Positions 26,668 through 36,023 of a stretch of 64,000 nucleotides of DNA are shown here, one piece after another (the stretch's first letter is position 1; every line of letters begins with the position of its first letter). A program made the position numbers and the translations under genes. The DNA is from Bacillus sp. es.036 (GTDB lineage Bacteria; Bacillota; Bacilli; Bacillales; Guptibacillaceae), in NCBI RefSeq assembly GCF_002563635.1, contig NZ_PDIZ01000001.1, forward strand, positions 2,356,001 through 2,420,000, written 5' to 3'. Under the pieces are notes generated by a model. It did no database searches, was not told the origin of the DNA, and was given only the letters and a program-made list of their open reading frames with translations.

Positions 26668-29405
26668 GAGAATGCTTCTTCAAAATCAGCTTTACTCATT
26701 AAAATACTTCGTGGCTTACTTCCCATTGCTTCAGAAACCAACCCGCGCTCTTCCATCATCTCAATGAGTCTTGCTGCGCGGTTGAATCCAATTCTAAAAC
26801 GACGCTGCAGAGCAGAAGATGAAGCTTGACCTTGTTCAAGTGCCCACATACATGCCTCCTCAAACAAATCATCCTCTTGATCATCATACTGCTGTTTTTT
26901 CATTAAATCTTCTTTCTTAATTAAGTAGTTAGGCTTCCTTTGTTTACGTACAAAAGAAGTCACTCGCTCAATTTCTTCATCAGACACAAAGTTTCCTTGC
27001 AAACGGACAGGCTTTGATGAGCCGTTCTCTAGACAAAGCATGTCGCCTTTTCCAAGTAGCTTCTCCGCCCCACTCGTATCTAGGATGGTTCTTGAATCAA
27101 TCTGAGATGATACTGAGAAAGCAATTCGAGTTGGAATGTTTGCTTTTATTAACCCTGTAATAACATCAACTGATGGCCTTTGGGTTGCAACTAGCAGATG
27201 AATCCCACATGCTCTTGCTTTTTGAGCAATACGACAAATGGCATCTTCTACATCCTGCGGGGATACCATCATTAAATCAGCTAGTTCATCGATCACGATA
27301 ACGATGTATGGAAGTTTATGCTGAGGCTCACCGTGATTAATCGCACGCTCGTTGTAGCGCTTTATGTCACGAACACCTGCAGCTGCAAATTTTTCATATC
27401 GCTCTTCCATTTCATCGACTGCCCACTTCAGTGCAGTGGTCGCTTCTTTTACGTCATTAATTACTGGAGTAACCAGATGTGGAAGACCGTTATATGGTGC
27501 AAGCTCAACCATTTTTGGATCAATTAGCATCATTTTTACATCGTTAGGATTTGCTTTAAGTAACAAACTAACTAATATAGAGTTGATACATACACTTTTA
27601 CCTGAACCTGTTGCGCCCGCAATAAGACCGTGTGGCATTTTCTGTATGTCTGTTATTTTTGCTTCCCCAGCAATATCAAAACCAAGTGCAGCATTTAATA
27701 AAGAACCTTCCGTTTGAAAAGCCCCGCTTCGCACAATTTCTCGAATAAAGACCGGCTTACTCGTAGGATTTGGAACTTCAATTCCAATGGCATTTTTCCC
27801 AGGAATAGGTGCCTCCATCCGGATGTCTCGTGCAGCTAGACTAAGTTTAATATCATCGCTTAAATTCGTAATTTTGTTCACTTTAACACCTGGACTTGGC
27901 TGAACTTCAAAACGAGTAACCGTTGGTCCCATCGTCGCTCCAACAACTTTTGCCTGAACGTTAAAATTGGCAAGCGTTGATTCTAATAACTCTCGCTGTT
28001 CTTCAAGCCACTGATCATCACTACCTTCATTTCGTGGAGGGATATCTAGAAGCGATATCGGAGGAAGTTTATAATCAGCACCTGTTACGGGCTTTTTCGT
28101 TACATGACGACGATCGTTTGCTAACATCATCACATTATAAGGCACCTGAGGTTTAGGACGACTTTCCTCTTGTCGATCTTGTTTATGAGATTGTTCTTGA
28201 ACAGACATAGTTGGTTCCGGCGTCTCTTGTTTTTGTTCCACTTCTTGTTCTAACATACCATCTTTACTCTGCGACAACACTTCCTGCTGTTCCGAAACAA
28301 TGTTTTCAGATACTCGTTCTTCCTCGAAGGCTGGCTCCTTCAGGCTTACCACTTCTTCATCATTTCCCTGAGCATCTTCATGCGTACCAGATTGTCTGAA
28401 ACTAATAGAGTCATCCGCTTCTAGGACTTCATTTTCAGATCCACTTAGGGTAGGTTCTTCATTGATCTCTTCATTGATCTCTTCATTGATCTCAGCTTCA
28501 ATTACTTTATCTTGTTTATTTACTGATTCGTTTACCTTTGAAGCGTCTTCGTGAATGCGGGAACTTTCTTGGACGTCCCTCATTAGAGACTCATCGTGGA
28601 ATAGGTTCTCCTCTTCCATCTCCTGATCGTGGGATTTATCACTTTGCACTCCAAAGCCTGTCTTTACCTCTTCTTCTCGTATAACCGTCTCCTGCTGATC
28701 AATAGGCGTTTTTTCTACTGATGCTAACGCTTCGTTCACTTGAGGAGATTCTTGATCACTGTGCGCGTTTTCTAAGAGAGAGACCGTACTCTCCTCTTCA
28801 GTTAAAGAAAAAGGCACTGGTTCTTGGATAAGTTTGTCGATCACATCACTTTTGTCAAGAGACGTATATCGCGGATTAGGATTCGACTTCTTGGCTGCAT
28901 CCTCCATTTTTTCAGCAACGGGGCGTTTACTAAACCCATAAATGGGCGAAGGAATTTCGGATGGTTTAAAATTGACGCCCGAAAATTTCTTATTAGCTAC
29001 TGGCTCCGCTTTATCCGAAACGCCATCTCTCACTACTTTCCTAGCATTACCTTCTTTTTTGGACGGGGCTAAATTCTCATTCTTTTTTTCTGGCCTAGTC
29101 CTATTTGAGGTCCCCTGCTCTTTTTTCGGATAATTCGACTCTTTTCTATCTTCTTTTTTTGTTTGGTTATTTGACTGATCAGGAATTAATGGAAAACGGA
29201 AATTTCCCTCTCTCGGATATTGATGAACAATTCTAGCTTCATTTTTTCGATTCGCACTCTCCATCCGACCGATGGAATGTTTTCGATCAGTACGTTCTTT
29301 TAAAGGTTTCGTTTCTTTTACCTCAGCATCTCTTCGTCCAGTCTCCTCTTCCTCTTCAATATCAAATAGTTTACTCCATACTTTCTTAAACCAATTATTA
29401 TCCAA
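26649..29405 (-). CDS. sftA: SftA (YtpT), soluble FtsK/SpoIIIE-family DNA translocase
   Basis: 918 aa septal DNA translocase that clears chromosome dimers or arms from the closing septum. The N-terminal ~440 residues are charged, disordered and variable (RPEKKNENLAP, EINEEINEEINEEP), with no transmembrane segments, which separates SftA from SpoIIIE. The C-terminal half has the FtsK alpha/beta motor with Walker A GATGSGKS, Walker B VIVIDELADLMM, and a gamma winged helix (ALQRRFRIGFNRAARLIEMM). The start is TTG, set by AAAAGGTGA; no better ATG is near. Usual length in B. subtilis is 952 aa. Confidence 0.94.
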   Translation of the reverse strand: MDNNWFKKVWSKLFDIEEEEETGRRDAEVKETKPLKERTDRKHSIGRMESANRKNEARIVHQYPREGNFRFPLIPDQSNNQTKKEDRKESNYPKKEQGTSNRTRPEKKNENLAPSKKEGNARKVVRDGVSDKAEPVANKKFSGVNFKPSEIPSPIYGFSKRPVAEKMEDAAKKSNPNPRYTSLDKSDVIDKLIQEPVPFSLTEEESTVSLLENAHSDQESPQVNEALASVEKTPIDQQETVIREEEVKTGFGVQSDKSHDQEMEEENLFHDESLMRDVQESSRIHEDASKVNESVNKQDKVIEAEINEEINEEINEEPTLSGSENEVLEADDSISFRQSGTHEDAQGNDEEVVSLKEPAFEEERVSENIVSEQQEVLSQSKDGMLEQEVEQKQETPEPTMSVQEQSHKQDRQEESRPKPQVPYNVMMLANDRRHVTKKPVTGADYKLPPISLLDIPPRNEGSDDQWLEEQRELLESTLANFNVQAKVVGATMGPTVTRFEVQPSPGVKVNKITNLSDDIKLSLAARDIRMEAPIPGKNAIGIEVPNPTSKPVFIREIVRSGAFQTEGSLLNAALGFDIAGEAKITDIQKMPHGLIAGATGSGKSVCINSILVSLLLKANPNDVKMMLIDPKMVELAPYNGLPHLVTPVINDVKEATTALKWAVDEMEERYEKFAAAGVRDIKRYNERAINHGEPQHKLPYIVIVIDELADLMMVSPQDVEDAICRIAQKARACGIHLLVATQRPSVDVITGLIKANIPTRIAFSVSSQIDSRTILDTSGAEKLLGKGDMLCLENGSSKPVRLQGNFVSDEEIERVTSFVRKQRKPNYLIKKEDLMKKQQYDDQEDDLFEEACMWALEQGQASSSALQRRFRIGFNRAARLIEMMEERGLVSEAMGSKPRSILMSKADFEEAFSKDMHV
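28458..28493. repeat. Three 12-bp tandem repeats inside sftA
   Basis: TTCATTGATCTC three times in a row, encoding the repeated tetrapeptide Glu-Glu-Ile-Asn in the acidic linker. In-frame, so copy number can vary without frameshift. Confidence 0.95.
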
Positions 29406-29574
29406 TTACAATCACCTTTTCTAATTAAGCCCTTTTAGATCGCGCTATTCTTCTATTTTATCGGAAAATCCCCTATCATTGTAAGGCTGTTTCTAAAATC
29501 TTTCGTAAAAAAAAGTGGTTCTTCGTCTAAAACAGTAAAAATAAGTTCAATATACCCTATACCCGATTTACGCG

Positions 29575-29608
29575 AAAGAAAAAACCTACTAGAAAATTTT
29601 CTAGTAGG
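29575..29608 (-). terminator. Terminator of ytpR
   Basis: Near-perfect palindrome CCTACTAGAAAA / TTTTCTAGTAGG followed by TTTTTT on the minus strand. Confidence 0.9.
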
Positions 29609-30209
29609 CTTTGAATTCAGAACCAACTTCATAATCATCTGGAAGGATAAGAATCCCTTTTTCTTTCGGAGCATCTGGTAAATCAAGCTCTTTAGCAGAA
29701 CAAATCATACCAGTTGATTCAATTCCACGTAAACTCGCATCTTTAATAATCATACCTGATGGCATCACAGCGCCAACTTTCGCTACAACGACCTTTTGGC
29801 CATGATCAACATTTGGAGCACCACAAACAATTTGAAGTTTCTCTTCTCCAACATTCACCTGACAAATATTCAATTTATCGGCATTTGGGTGTTTTTCCAT
29901 TTCTTCTACATAACCAACTACAAATTTAGGAGAAGGATCAAAGACGAGTTCATCTTGAAAACCACTCTCTTTAATGGCATGATTAACTGCTGTTACAAGC
30001 TCTTCACTTTCGTCTACAACACCATTGCTTGATAGCTCATGAATGGAAGAAAAATGAAAAATATTATAGCCTATTGTCTGGTTTGTTTCTTTACTATAGA
30101 TTCGGGCTACATTGTCGTTACGCTCAACAGCCTTATCTTCTCTTTCCGTACTGCCTAAAGTAACAATTAAAGTATCTCCAACGCCTTCTTTATTGTAAAA
30201 CATATTCAT
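29601..30209 (-). CDS. ytpR: YtpR, tRNA-binding (OB-fold) domain protein
   Basis: 202 aa. A DUF4479-type N-terminal half is joined to a tRNA_bind/EMAP OB fold (about residues 90-195: VVGYVEEMEKHPNADKLNIC, VCGAPNV, GMICSAKELDLP), the module also found in the PheRS beta chain and Arc1p. Its exact role is unknown; it presumably binds structured RNA. I start at the ATG after AAAAAGGAG giving MNMFYNKEGVGD, as in B. subtilis YtpR; a TTG seven codons upstream overlaps that ribosome site. It is 27 nt after ytpQ and probably co-transcribed. Confidence 0.92.
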   Translation of the reverse strand: MNMFYNKEGVGDTLIVTLGSTEREDKAVERNDNVARIYSKETNQTIGYNIFHFSSIHELSSNGVVDESEELVTAVNHAIKESGFQDELVFDPSPKFVVGYVEEMEKHPNADKLNICQVNVGEEKLQIVCGAPNVDHGQKVVVAKVGAVMPSGMIIKDASLRGIESTGMICSAKELDLPDAPKEKGILILPDDYEVGSEFKAY

Positions 30210-30236
30210 TATACTGTACTCCTTTTTCAACAGTGA

Positions 30237-31034
30237 TTATTTTTTAGGTTTGTTTTTAGCCATGATAAAGATTGGTTCTAACTTTCCATCTTCATACATG
30301 AACGGTAGACCGGTTACGGGAACTAGTCCACTTGAAAAAAAGTGCATGGTTAACTGAGCAAGAGCATCGTATCCGCGTTCATTCTCAATATCGGCAAATA
30401 CTAAAACATCTTGATGAGGAACGGCTACAGCCAATTCACCCTTCGCTTTTTTAGCCATTCGTTCGAGTAAAGTATCATTTAAAATCCGACTTGCATCATA
30501 GCCATCGTTCGTATTCAAGAAGTAGAACGTATTACCGGCGACTGTATCTGATTTCACTTCGGTCGATAACCCTCTTAAATTAAACAACGAAACCTCGTGC
30601 AATGCTTCCTTTGTCCAACCTTCTTTCTCTAGCCATTCTTGATCAATGAGTCGATAGGAGTTCCCAAGATCAAGCGCATAATAAATCCGCGTTTCAGCAG
30701 TATGCTCTTCAATTACAAACGGAACCCCGCTTTCTGTCTCAGATGCAAATGAACCAGAGCGAATAACTGGAAAGATTTGATTTTCCTTACCTGTTAATTC
30801 GTGCTTTTCATTCATTACCTTGAGCGTCTCATCAACGTGATGGACCACTTCTTCAAGAACCTTCTCGCCACGTTCTTCATACTTAGCAGCGAGTCCTTTA
30901 AGTCCAAGACTCATTCCTTTTCCTGTGGAACGGTCTTCTACTCTTAGTTTTTCTTCTTTTTGATTGTATGTAAGCTCACGATCTTCTTGCTGAAGCCGTT
31001 TTTCGAGCAATTTTTTCAGATCTTTTGGTTCCAT
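30237..31034 (-). CDS. ytpQ: YtpQ, DUF1444 family protein
   Basis: 265 aa soluble protein of the DUF1444/YtpQ family; no catalytic motif is apparent. Its conserved position directly before ytpR and after ytpP is as in B. subtilis. RBS GGGTGGTGAAAAT before the ATG. Function unknown; the family is confined largely to Bacillales. Confidence 0.9.
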   Translation of the reverse strand: MEPKDLKKLLEKRLQQEDRELTYNQKEEKLRVEDRSTGKGMSLGLKGLAAKYEERGEKVLEEVVHHVDETLKVMNEKHELTGKENQIFPVIRSGSFASETESGVPFVIEEHTAETRIYYALDLGNSYRLIDQEWLEKEGWTKEALHEVSLFNLRGLSTEVKSDTVAGNTFYFLNTNDGYDASRILNDTLLERMAKKAKGELAVAVPHQDVLVFADIENERGYDALAQLTMHFFSSGLVPVTGLPFMYEDGKLEPIFIMAKNKPKK

Positions 31035-31088
31035 ATTTTCACCACCCTATACGAAGATGTCACCTTATCATACCATGAAACGAACGAA

Positions 31089-31123
31089 TTAAAAAACAAA
31101 GCTATGCGACGCATAGCTTTGTT
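31089..31123 (-). terminator. Terminator of ytpP
   Basis: AACAAAGCTATGC / GCATAGCTTTGTT stem, loop GAC, with T on the minus strand. Confidence 0.91.
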
Positions 31124-31137
31124 CCATGGATCGTCCG

Positions 31138-31452
31138 TTACTTTACACTTGTAAGAAATTCTTCTATTTCTTCTTTACTTTTTCGCATCTTACTTACAAA
31201 GCGTCCAGTTTCTTCTCCATCTTTAAATGCAACAAAGCTCGGAATACCAAAGATGTCCATTTCCTGACATAGCTCAATATGATCGTCACGATCAACGTAA
31301 TAAAAATCCATCTCGCTATATTCTTTTTCTAGCTCTGGTAGAAATGGTTCAATCACTCGGCAATCCGGGCACCAATCTGCAGAAAAAAGAAGTACCGATT
31401 CCCCTTCTTTAATTGCTTCTAAATATTCTTCATGTTTTTCAAATTTCTTCAT
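31138..31452 (-). CDS. ytpP: YtpP, thioredoxin-like protein
   Basis: 104 aa thioredoxin fold with active site WCPDC (Cys28, Cys31) in place of thioredoxin's WCGPC, and the cis-proline loop GIPSF. Probably a dithiol oxidoreductase with a different redox potential from TrxA; the partner is unknown. The RBS is GGGAGGTTCATC. It lies 16 nt after the PfoR-like membrane protein gene on the same strand, so co-transcription is possible. Confidence 0.93.
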   Translation of the reverse strand: MKKFEKHEEYLEAIKEGESVLLFSADWCPDCRVIEPFLPELEKEYSEMDFYYVDRDDHIELCQEMDIFGIPSFVAFKDGEETGRFVSKMRKSKEEIEEFLTSVK

Positions 31453-31468
31453 GATGAACCTCCCTGTT

Positions 31469-32482
31469 TCAATCTGTTTGTATCTTCATATCTCCAGGAC
31501 GAATAAGTCCTTTTTGCCTCATTACTTCGGATATTAACAGACTTATTATTGCTGGTCCAACAAAATGCAACATAACAATCGCTAGCCAAATTTCGCCACC
31601 AGTCCCCATCACGTTAAACGTCATAATTTGTCCAACGAAACCACTTGTTCCCATTCCAGCACCGGAAGAATTATTTAACAAAGAGAGCCAACCACTTCCA
31701 ATTGGAGCAAGGATGGCGCCAGCTACCGTTGGCGGAAGCAAAATCCACGGATTACGAACAATATTTGCAACCTGTAGCATCGAAGTACCAATTCCCTGGG
31801 CAATTAAACCTCCTACCCCGTTTTCGCGATAGCTACTTACAGCAAAGCCGATCATCTGAGCGGCACACCCGATCGTCGCTGCACCGGCTGCAATGCCCTC
31901 TAATCCAAGCATGATGGCAATTGCAGCACTCGAAATAGGCGCAGTAAGAGCAAGTCCCATAAGCACTGCAACAATAATCCCCATAATAATCGGTCGTTGC
32001 TCCGTTGCCCACATGATCAGAGACCCAAAATTAGTAAGGAGTGATTGAATACCCGGTCCAATGAGAGTCGCCGTTCCATAACCAGCAAAAATTGTTATTA
32101 ACGGCGTCACGATAATGTCTAACTTAGTTGACTTCGAAACAAGCTTTCCTGCTTCAGAAGCCACTAGGGCTGCAACGTAACTACCAGCAGGGCCACCAAG
32201 TTCGGATCCAGCTGCACCTGCAAGAATAGCTGCAAACAATACGAGTGGAGGTGCTCCTAAACCATAGGCAACCGCGACACCAATGGCAGGCCCCATTAAG
32301 CTCATTGCGAGTTCTCCCATTGGTGTTAAAAAAGAAAGCGCAGAGACTTGCCCACCAATTGTTTTAAGAATTAAGCCAATAATTAACGATGAAAAGAGGC
32401 CAAGCGCCATATAGCTAAGCGCGGTTATAAAATACACACGCGGAGAAAGCGTAATGCCTTTCTGATGTAAAAAATCTTTCAT
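31469..32482 (-). CDS. PTS EIIC-like (PfoR-type) membrane protein
   Basis: 337 aa, about eight to ten hydrophobic segments, rich in Gly/Ala; it resembles the PTS_EIIC_2 family that includes Clostridium perfringens PfoR. Typical stretches are [14 protein letters not shown] and [14 protein letters not shown]. No EIIA or EIIB domain or gene is next to it, so phosphotransfer transport is not obvious; the family may be sensor/transport-like. The ATG follows GAAAGGAGAAACAG. No equivalent lies at this place in B. subtilis. Function not assigned. Confidence 0.72.
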   Translation of the reverse strand: MKDFLHQKGITLSPRVYFITALSYMALGLFSSLIIGLILKTIGGQVSALSFLTPMGELAMSLMGPAIGVAVAYGLGAPPLVLFAAILAGAAGSELGGPAGSYVAALVASEAGKLVSKSTKLDIIVTPLITIFAGYGTATLIGPGIQSLLTNFGSLIMWATEQRPIIMGIIVAVLMGLALTAPISSAAIAIMLGLEGIAAGAATIGCAAQMIGFAVSSYRENGVGGLIAQGIGTSMLQVANIVRNPWILLPPTVAGAILAPIGSGWLSLLNNSSGAGMGTSGFVGQIMTFNVMGTGGEIWLAIVMLHFVGPAIISLLISEVMRQKGLIRPGDMKIQTD

Positions 32483-32608
32483 CTGTTTCTCCTTTCAAAT
32501 GGATTATCCTGTTTTAGTATACACATATTTCTTCCACCACTTAATGAATAGGTTAAACGGTCAAACTTTTCCCCCTAATCTATTTACTGGGAATAAATGA
32601 AAAAACCA

Positions 32609-32617
32609 TGCTACAAT
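32609..32617 (+). promoter_or_regulatory. Extended -10 promoter element of ytoQ
   Basis: TGCTACAAT, 33 bp upstream of the ytoQ ATG. Confidence 0.5.
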
Positions 32618-32650
32618 AATGGCGTAAACATTTTAAAGGAGGCACTACTG

Positions 32651-33097
32651 ATGGAATTGACGGTTTATCTGGCTGGCCAAATTCACGATGATTGGCGAAA
32701 TGAACTGAAAGAAAACGCTATTAAAATGGAATTGCCTATTCAATTTGTTGGACCTATGGAAAATCATGATCGTTCAGACAACATTGGTGAAGAAATTAAA
32801 GGCGAACAACTTAATAAAATTCTGAAGGATGAAGCTGCTTCAGAAATCAACAATCTTCGAACTCACGTTTTACTTCATAAATCAGACGTAGTCATTGCAC
32901 TTTTTGGTGAGAACTATAAACAGTGGAACAGTGCGATGGATGCTGCTACGGCAATCGCTCTTCAGAAACCACTTATTCTGATTCGCCCTGAATCCCTTCA
33001 TCACCCACTAAAAGAACTTTCAAACAAAGCTCAAGTTACTGTTGAAAACACAGACCAGGCTTTAAAAGCATTATCTTATATTTTCGAAACTAATTAA
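32651..33097 (+). CDS. ytoQ: YtoQ family protein
   Basis: 148 aa. Belongs to the YtoQ family, whose fold looks like nucleoside 2-deoxyribosyltransferase/TIR-type Rossmann proteins (MELTVYLAGQIHDDWR at the N-terminus, IALFGENYKQWNSAMDAATAIAL in the middle, KPLILIRPE near the end). The Glu/Asp residues that would be catalytic are not certain, so no reaction is assigned. I start at the ATG behind TTAAAGGAGGCACTACTG; an upstream frame extension lies in the promoter region. Its stop overlaps the convergent DUF84 gene by 4 nt. Confidence 0.88.
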   Translation: MELTVYLAGQIHDDWRNELKENAIKMELPIQFVGPMENHDRSDNIGEEIKGEQLNKILKDEAASEINNLRTHVLLHKSDVVIALFGENYKQWNSAMDAATAIALQKPLILIRPESLHHPLKELSNKAQVTVENTDQALKALSYIFETN

Positions 33098-33597
33098 CGC
33101 ATTTGAAATTGGTATTGACCGAAAAGTAGAGATACAAGATGATCGTACATGTCGGTTCTTGAGACGGCGCCGTTGGTAAAAATCCCAATGGCGCCTTCTT
33201 TTTTGCTTACGTCCGCTCGACTTGCATACTCGGAAATAACAGGACCTAATTCTTTTCCTTCCTCCAGCATTTTTTTAATATTATCAGGAAGCGGAAACCT
33301 TGCCCCACCTGCAATTACTTCTGTGCCATTTTTATCAACAAGAGCTCCCCAATTGCAAACGTATAATTTCTCTTCAATGATTTGAACTCCACCTTCAAGA
33401 CCGATCCCTATTTCACTCTGACTTGTTGCCAATGCGGCTCTCGCCCGTTGTTTTGCTCCAAGAAGCGTTTCTTCGTCTCCCCATGGTTGATCGGCAACAC
33501 CAGAATCAACGTCCACCCCTCTGACCTCACCTACAAAATGGTTTCTTACTGCGTTTATTTTCACCGGGTTCGTAGATCCAACTACTAAATGATTCAC
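33094..33597 (-). CDS. DUF84 family inosine/xanthosine triphosphatase (YjjX-like)
   Basis: 167 aa. N-terminal VVGSTNPVKINAV and the acidic residues in GIGLEGGVQ match the YjjX/DUF84 fold, related to Maf/HAM1 house-cleaning NTPases that hydrolyse ITP and XTP. The start is GTG behind GGTGGAGGGATG. Convergent with and overlapping ytoQ by the stop codons. The ytoP gene on the same strand upstream is separated by a hairpin. Confidence 0.85.
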   Translation of the reverse strand: MNHLVVGSTNPVKINAVRNHFVGEVRGVDVDSGVADQPWGDEETLLGAKQRARAALATSQSEIGIGLEGGVQIIEEKLYVCNWGALVDKNGTEVIAGGARFPLPDNIKKMLEEGKELGPVISEYASRADVSKKEGAIGIFTNGAVSRTDMYDHLVSLLFGQYQFQMR

Positions 33598-33634
33598 TCA
33601 ACATCCCTCCACCTACTTGATAAAAAATCCTCAT

Positions 33635-33662
33635 AAGAAAAGGAGCCTCTTCGGCCCCTTGT
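33635..33662 (-). terminator. Probable terminator of ytoP
   Basis: Minus strand AAGGGGCC(GAAG)AGGCTCCTT, an imperfect stem, then TTTTC; a longer T run comes 12 nt later. Moderate. Confidence 0.6.
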
Positions 33663-33664
33663 AC

Positions 33665-34732
33665 TTACACGTTGCTTTTAATACTATCTACCGTTGCCTG
33701 ATCTGTTGATTTCACTAATTTTATGATTAATTCTTTTGCAGCTGCATAATCATCTATGTGGATCATTGAAGAAGAGGTATGAATATATCTTGAGCAAATT
33801 CCTACTACTGCGGAAGGAACGCCATTATTGGACAGATGAACGCGCCCCGCATCCGTTCCTCCTTGAGAAATGAAATACTGATAAGGAATTTCATTACTTT
33901 CAGCCGTATCCAAGATAAAATCTCTTAAACCTTGATGGGTCACCATCGAGCGATCATAGATCCGTAGAAGTGCTCCTTTACCAAGCTGACCAAATTCATT
34001 CTTATCTCCAGTCATATCATTAGCGGGACTTGCGTCCAGTGCATAGAAAATATCCGGATTTATCATATTTGCTGCGGTTTGTGCACCTCTTAAGCCCACT
34101 TCTTCTTGAACCGTAGCCCCAGAATACAACTCATTCGGTACCTCTTCATTTTGAAGTTCTTTCAATAGTTCTATCGCTAAACCTACCCCGTAACGATTAT
34201 CCCAAGCTTTTGCCATGATTTTTTTCTCATTAGCCATGGGGGTGAAAGGGCATACCGGAACGATTTGCTGTCCTGGCTTAACGCCAATACGTTCGGCATC
34301 TTCCTTGTTGTCAGCACCAATATCGATAAGCATGTTTTTAATTGCCATTGGTTTATTACGAGTCGCATCATCAAGTAAATGCGGTGGGATTGATCCAATC
34401 ACACCAGGAATTGGGCCGTTCTTCGTCATTACCTGGACACGCTGAGCGAGAAGAACTTGACTCCACCAACCTCCAAGGGTTTGAAAACGCAACATTCCAT
34501 TTTCAGTAATGGATGTTACCATAAATCCAACTTCGTCCATATGACCAGCGACCATTACACGTGGCCCATCGTTTCGTTTAACCCCAAAAACACTTCCAAG
34601 ATTATCTTGAATAATTTCATCTGTATACTTACTAATTTCACTTTTTACGAATTTTCTAACATCATGCTCAAAACCCGGTGCACCTTGTAGTTCCGTTAAT
34701 GTTTTAAAAAGCGTCAACGTTTCTTTATTCAT
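33665..34732 (-). CDS. ytoP: M42-family aminopeptidase (YtoP)
   Basis: 355 aa di-metal exopeptidase of the M42 family (glutamyl/deblocking aminopeptidase, tetrahedral TET-like assemblies). Metal and catalytic residues are visible in [15 protein letters not shown] (about residues 63-77), [12 protein letters not shown] (Asp bridging ligand), and [13 protein letters not shown] (general-base Glu), with a C-terminal His in [29 protein letters not shown]. Cytoplasmic; probable role in peptide recycling. Confidence 0.93.
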   Translation of the reverse strand: MNKETLTLFKTLTELQGAPGFEHDVRKFVKSEISKYTDEIIQDNLGSVFGVKRNDGPRVMVAGHMDEVGFMVTSITENGMLRFQTLGGWWSQVLLAQRVQVMTKNGPIPGVIGSIPPHLLDDATRNKPMAIKNMLIDIGADNKEDAERIGVKPGQQIVPVCPFTPMANEKKIMAKAWDNRYGVGLAIELLKELQNEEVPNELYSGATVQEEVGLRGAQTAANMINPDIFYALDASPANDMTGDKNEFGQLGKGALLRIYDRSMVTHQGLRDFILDTAESNEIPYQYFISQGGTDAGRVHLSNNGVPSAVVGICSRYIHTSSSMIHIDDYAAAKELIIKLVKSTDQATVDSIKSNV

Positions 34733-34817
34733 ATGTATCCCCTTCCATGGTTCGTCTCTTCCTATTGTATCGAATCTGGTTGCTTGTTGCTAGTGTCGTG
34801 GATTTCGATAGAAACAT

Positions 34818-34846
34818 TTGGTCCAAGTGAGAAATTCAGATATACT
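34818..34846 (+). promoter_or_regulatory. Sigma-A promoter of ytzB
   Basis: TTGGTC, 17-bp spacer, TATACT, 48 bp before the ytzB ATG. Confidence 0.65.
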
Positions 34847-34894
34847 ATAGATGGAAAACAAATTGCCCACTTGAAGAAGGGAGATTCGTAAGCA

Positions 34895-35209
34895 ATGAGA
34901 ACAAAAGATTTGTTAGTTGGAGCACTAATTGGTGCAGGAGCGGCAGCAATTACAGTGTCTACAATCGCTTCAAAAAAAACGTATATTTCACCTGAAAAAG
35001 CTTTAAAAGCAGTTAAAGGTGCTGTAAAACCCGTATATACTGTTAAAGGGTCATGGATTCATATGAAAACGGATTCAGTGGAGAAATTCAATCTTCCTTA
35101 TACCGTTTATGCGGGAGGCTTAACCTGCGAAAAAGAAGGTGATCTTCAGCAGCTTGACTTTATGGTGGATGCAGAAACAGGTACATTAGTGGAATTACAG
35201 GCTCAGTAA
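34895..35209 (+). CDS. ytzB: YtzB, PepSY-type small protein
   Basis: 104 aa. An N-terminal hydrophobic stretch (LLVGALIGAGAAAITVSTIA) that may be a signal anchor is followed by one PepSY-like repeat (SPEKALKAVKGAVKPVYTVKG ... YTVYAGGLTCEKEG ... DAETGTLVELQ). PepSY domains often inhibit peptidases or line metabolic membrane proteins; the neighbour ytoP is a peptidase but lies divergently. RBS GAAGAAGGGAG. Function not known. Confidence 0.87.
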   Translation: MRTKDLLVGALIGAGAAAITVSTIASKKTYISPEKALKAVKGAVKPVYTVKGSWIHMKTDSVEKFNLPYTVYAGGLTCEKEGDLQQLDFMVDAETGTLVELQAQ

Positions 35210-35238
35210 AAAATCACTGTTTGCAAGAATCACACTAG

Positions 35239-35268
35239 AAATCCCCGTGCACCAGGCACGGGGATTTT
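35239..35268. terminator. Terminator between ytzB and the convergent gene
   Basis: AAATCCCCGTGC / GCACGGGGATTT, 12-bp stem with a 5-nt loop; only short T tracts on either side. Confidence 0.75.
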
Positions 35269-35287
35269 GCTGTCTTATTTAAGTCAA

Positions 35288-35830
35288 TTAAAAAGTAGTA
35301 TTCGTGTCGTAAACGTTATTTTGCAATTTAAAACGAAGTGTTGAATACTTATTTTTAGTCCATAAATAGCCAAGAAGTGCTGGACCAACAAGCATAATCG
35401 CACTTAGAAAAAGAATGACGCTCATGTGGAGGTGTTCACCTGTAACATCTGCGTGACTATCTTTATATTCCTTCGCTTTTTCAATATCCAATACTTTGGA
35501 ATCTGGGATGATTGCATTGGCTTCTGTATCATAGAAAAGGACCTGTGTATGATCTTCAAAGAAAATGTTGTCACGAACTGTTGTAAACTCTACAAGCATC
35601 ATTGAGACTTTGCTAAATTCCTTATCTGCTGAGCTGTCCACTTCAAGATTTTCTGCGTCTACAACTTTAAGAGAACCTTTGTCATAGTCATAGTGTTCTT
35701 CCCCAAGATAACTAGCTACACCCTTCTTTACTTCATCACTAACATCCGCTTCAGCATGTGCTGCTGTTCCCGCGAAAGGAAATGCGATTAAAAATACAGC
35801 AAGAAGTGCAAAAATTCCTTTTTTCATCAT
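35288..35830 (-). CDS. Secreted, C-terminally membrane-anchored protein of unknown function
   Basis: 180 aa. A Sec signal peptide (MMKKGIFALLAVFLIAFPFA..., probable cleavage after AHA near residue 26) is followed by an extracytoplasmic acidic domain of about 110 residues and one transmembrane helix (about 140-162, HMSVILFLSAIMLVGPALLG) with a short basic C-terminal tail. I do not recognise the family. Start chosen after GAGGAGGAAAAA; two adjacent ATG codons are both possible. Flanked by ytzB (convergent) and proC (upstream, same strand). Confidence 0.8.
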   Translation of the reverse strand: MMKKGIFALLAVFLIAFPFAGTAAHAEADVSDEVKKGVASYLGEEHYDYDKGSLKVVDAENLEVDSSADKEFSKVSMMLVEFTTVRDNIFFEDHTQVLFYDTEANAIIPDSKVLDIEKAKEYKDSHADVTGEHLHMSVILFLSAIMLVGPALLGYLWTKNKYSTLRFKLQNNVYDTNTTF

Positions 35831-35992
35831 TTTTTCCTCCTCTATCAAACAAATTATCCAATTCTTATCATATCATATTCCATCTATTATTCTACTAACA
35901 TTTTGTAGAAAAAGACATCCAATAGGAGGAAATGACGGACAGATCATCCATCCTCGTTTAAATTACGTTTACCCTTCCCGATTCATTTCATA

Positions 35993-36023
35993 ACAAAAAA
36001 AGAACCGGTATGCACCGGTTCTT
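35993..36023 (-). terminator. Terminator of proC
   Basis: AAGAACCGGT / ACCGGTTCTT stem with loop ATGC and seven T on the minus strand. Confidence 0.94.

Noticed and set aside
28458-28493. CRISPR or mobile repeat
   Set aside because: Units are 12 bp, contiguous, in frame and encode a low-complexity linker.
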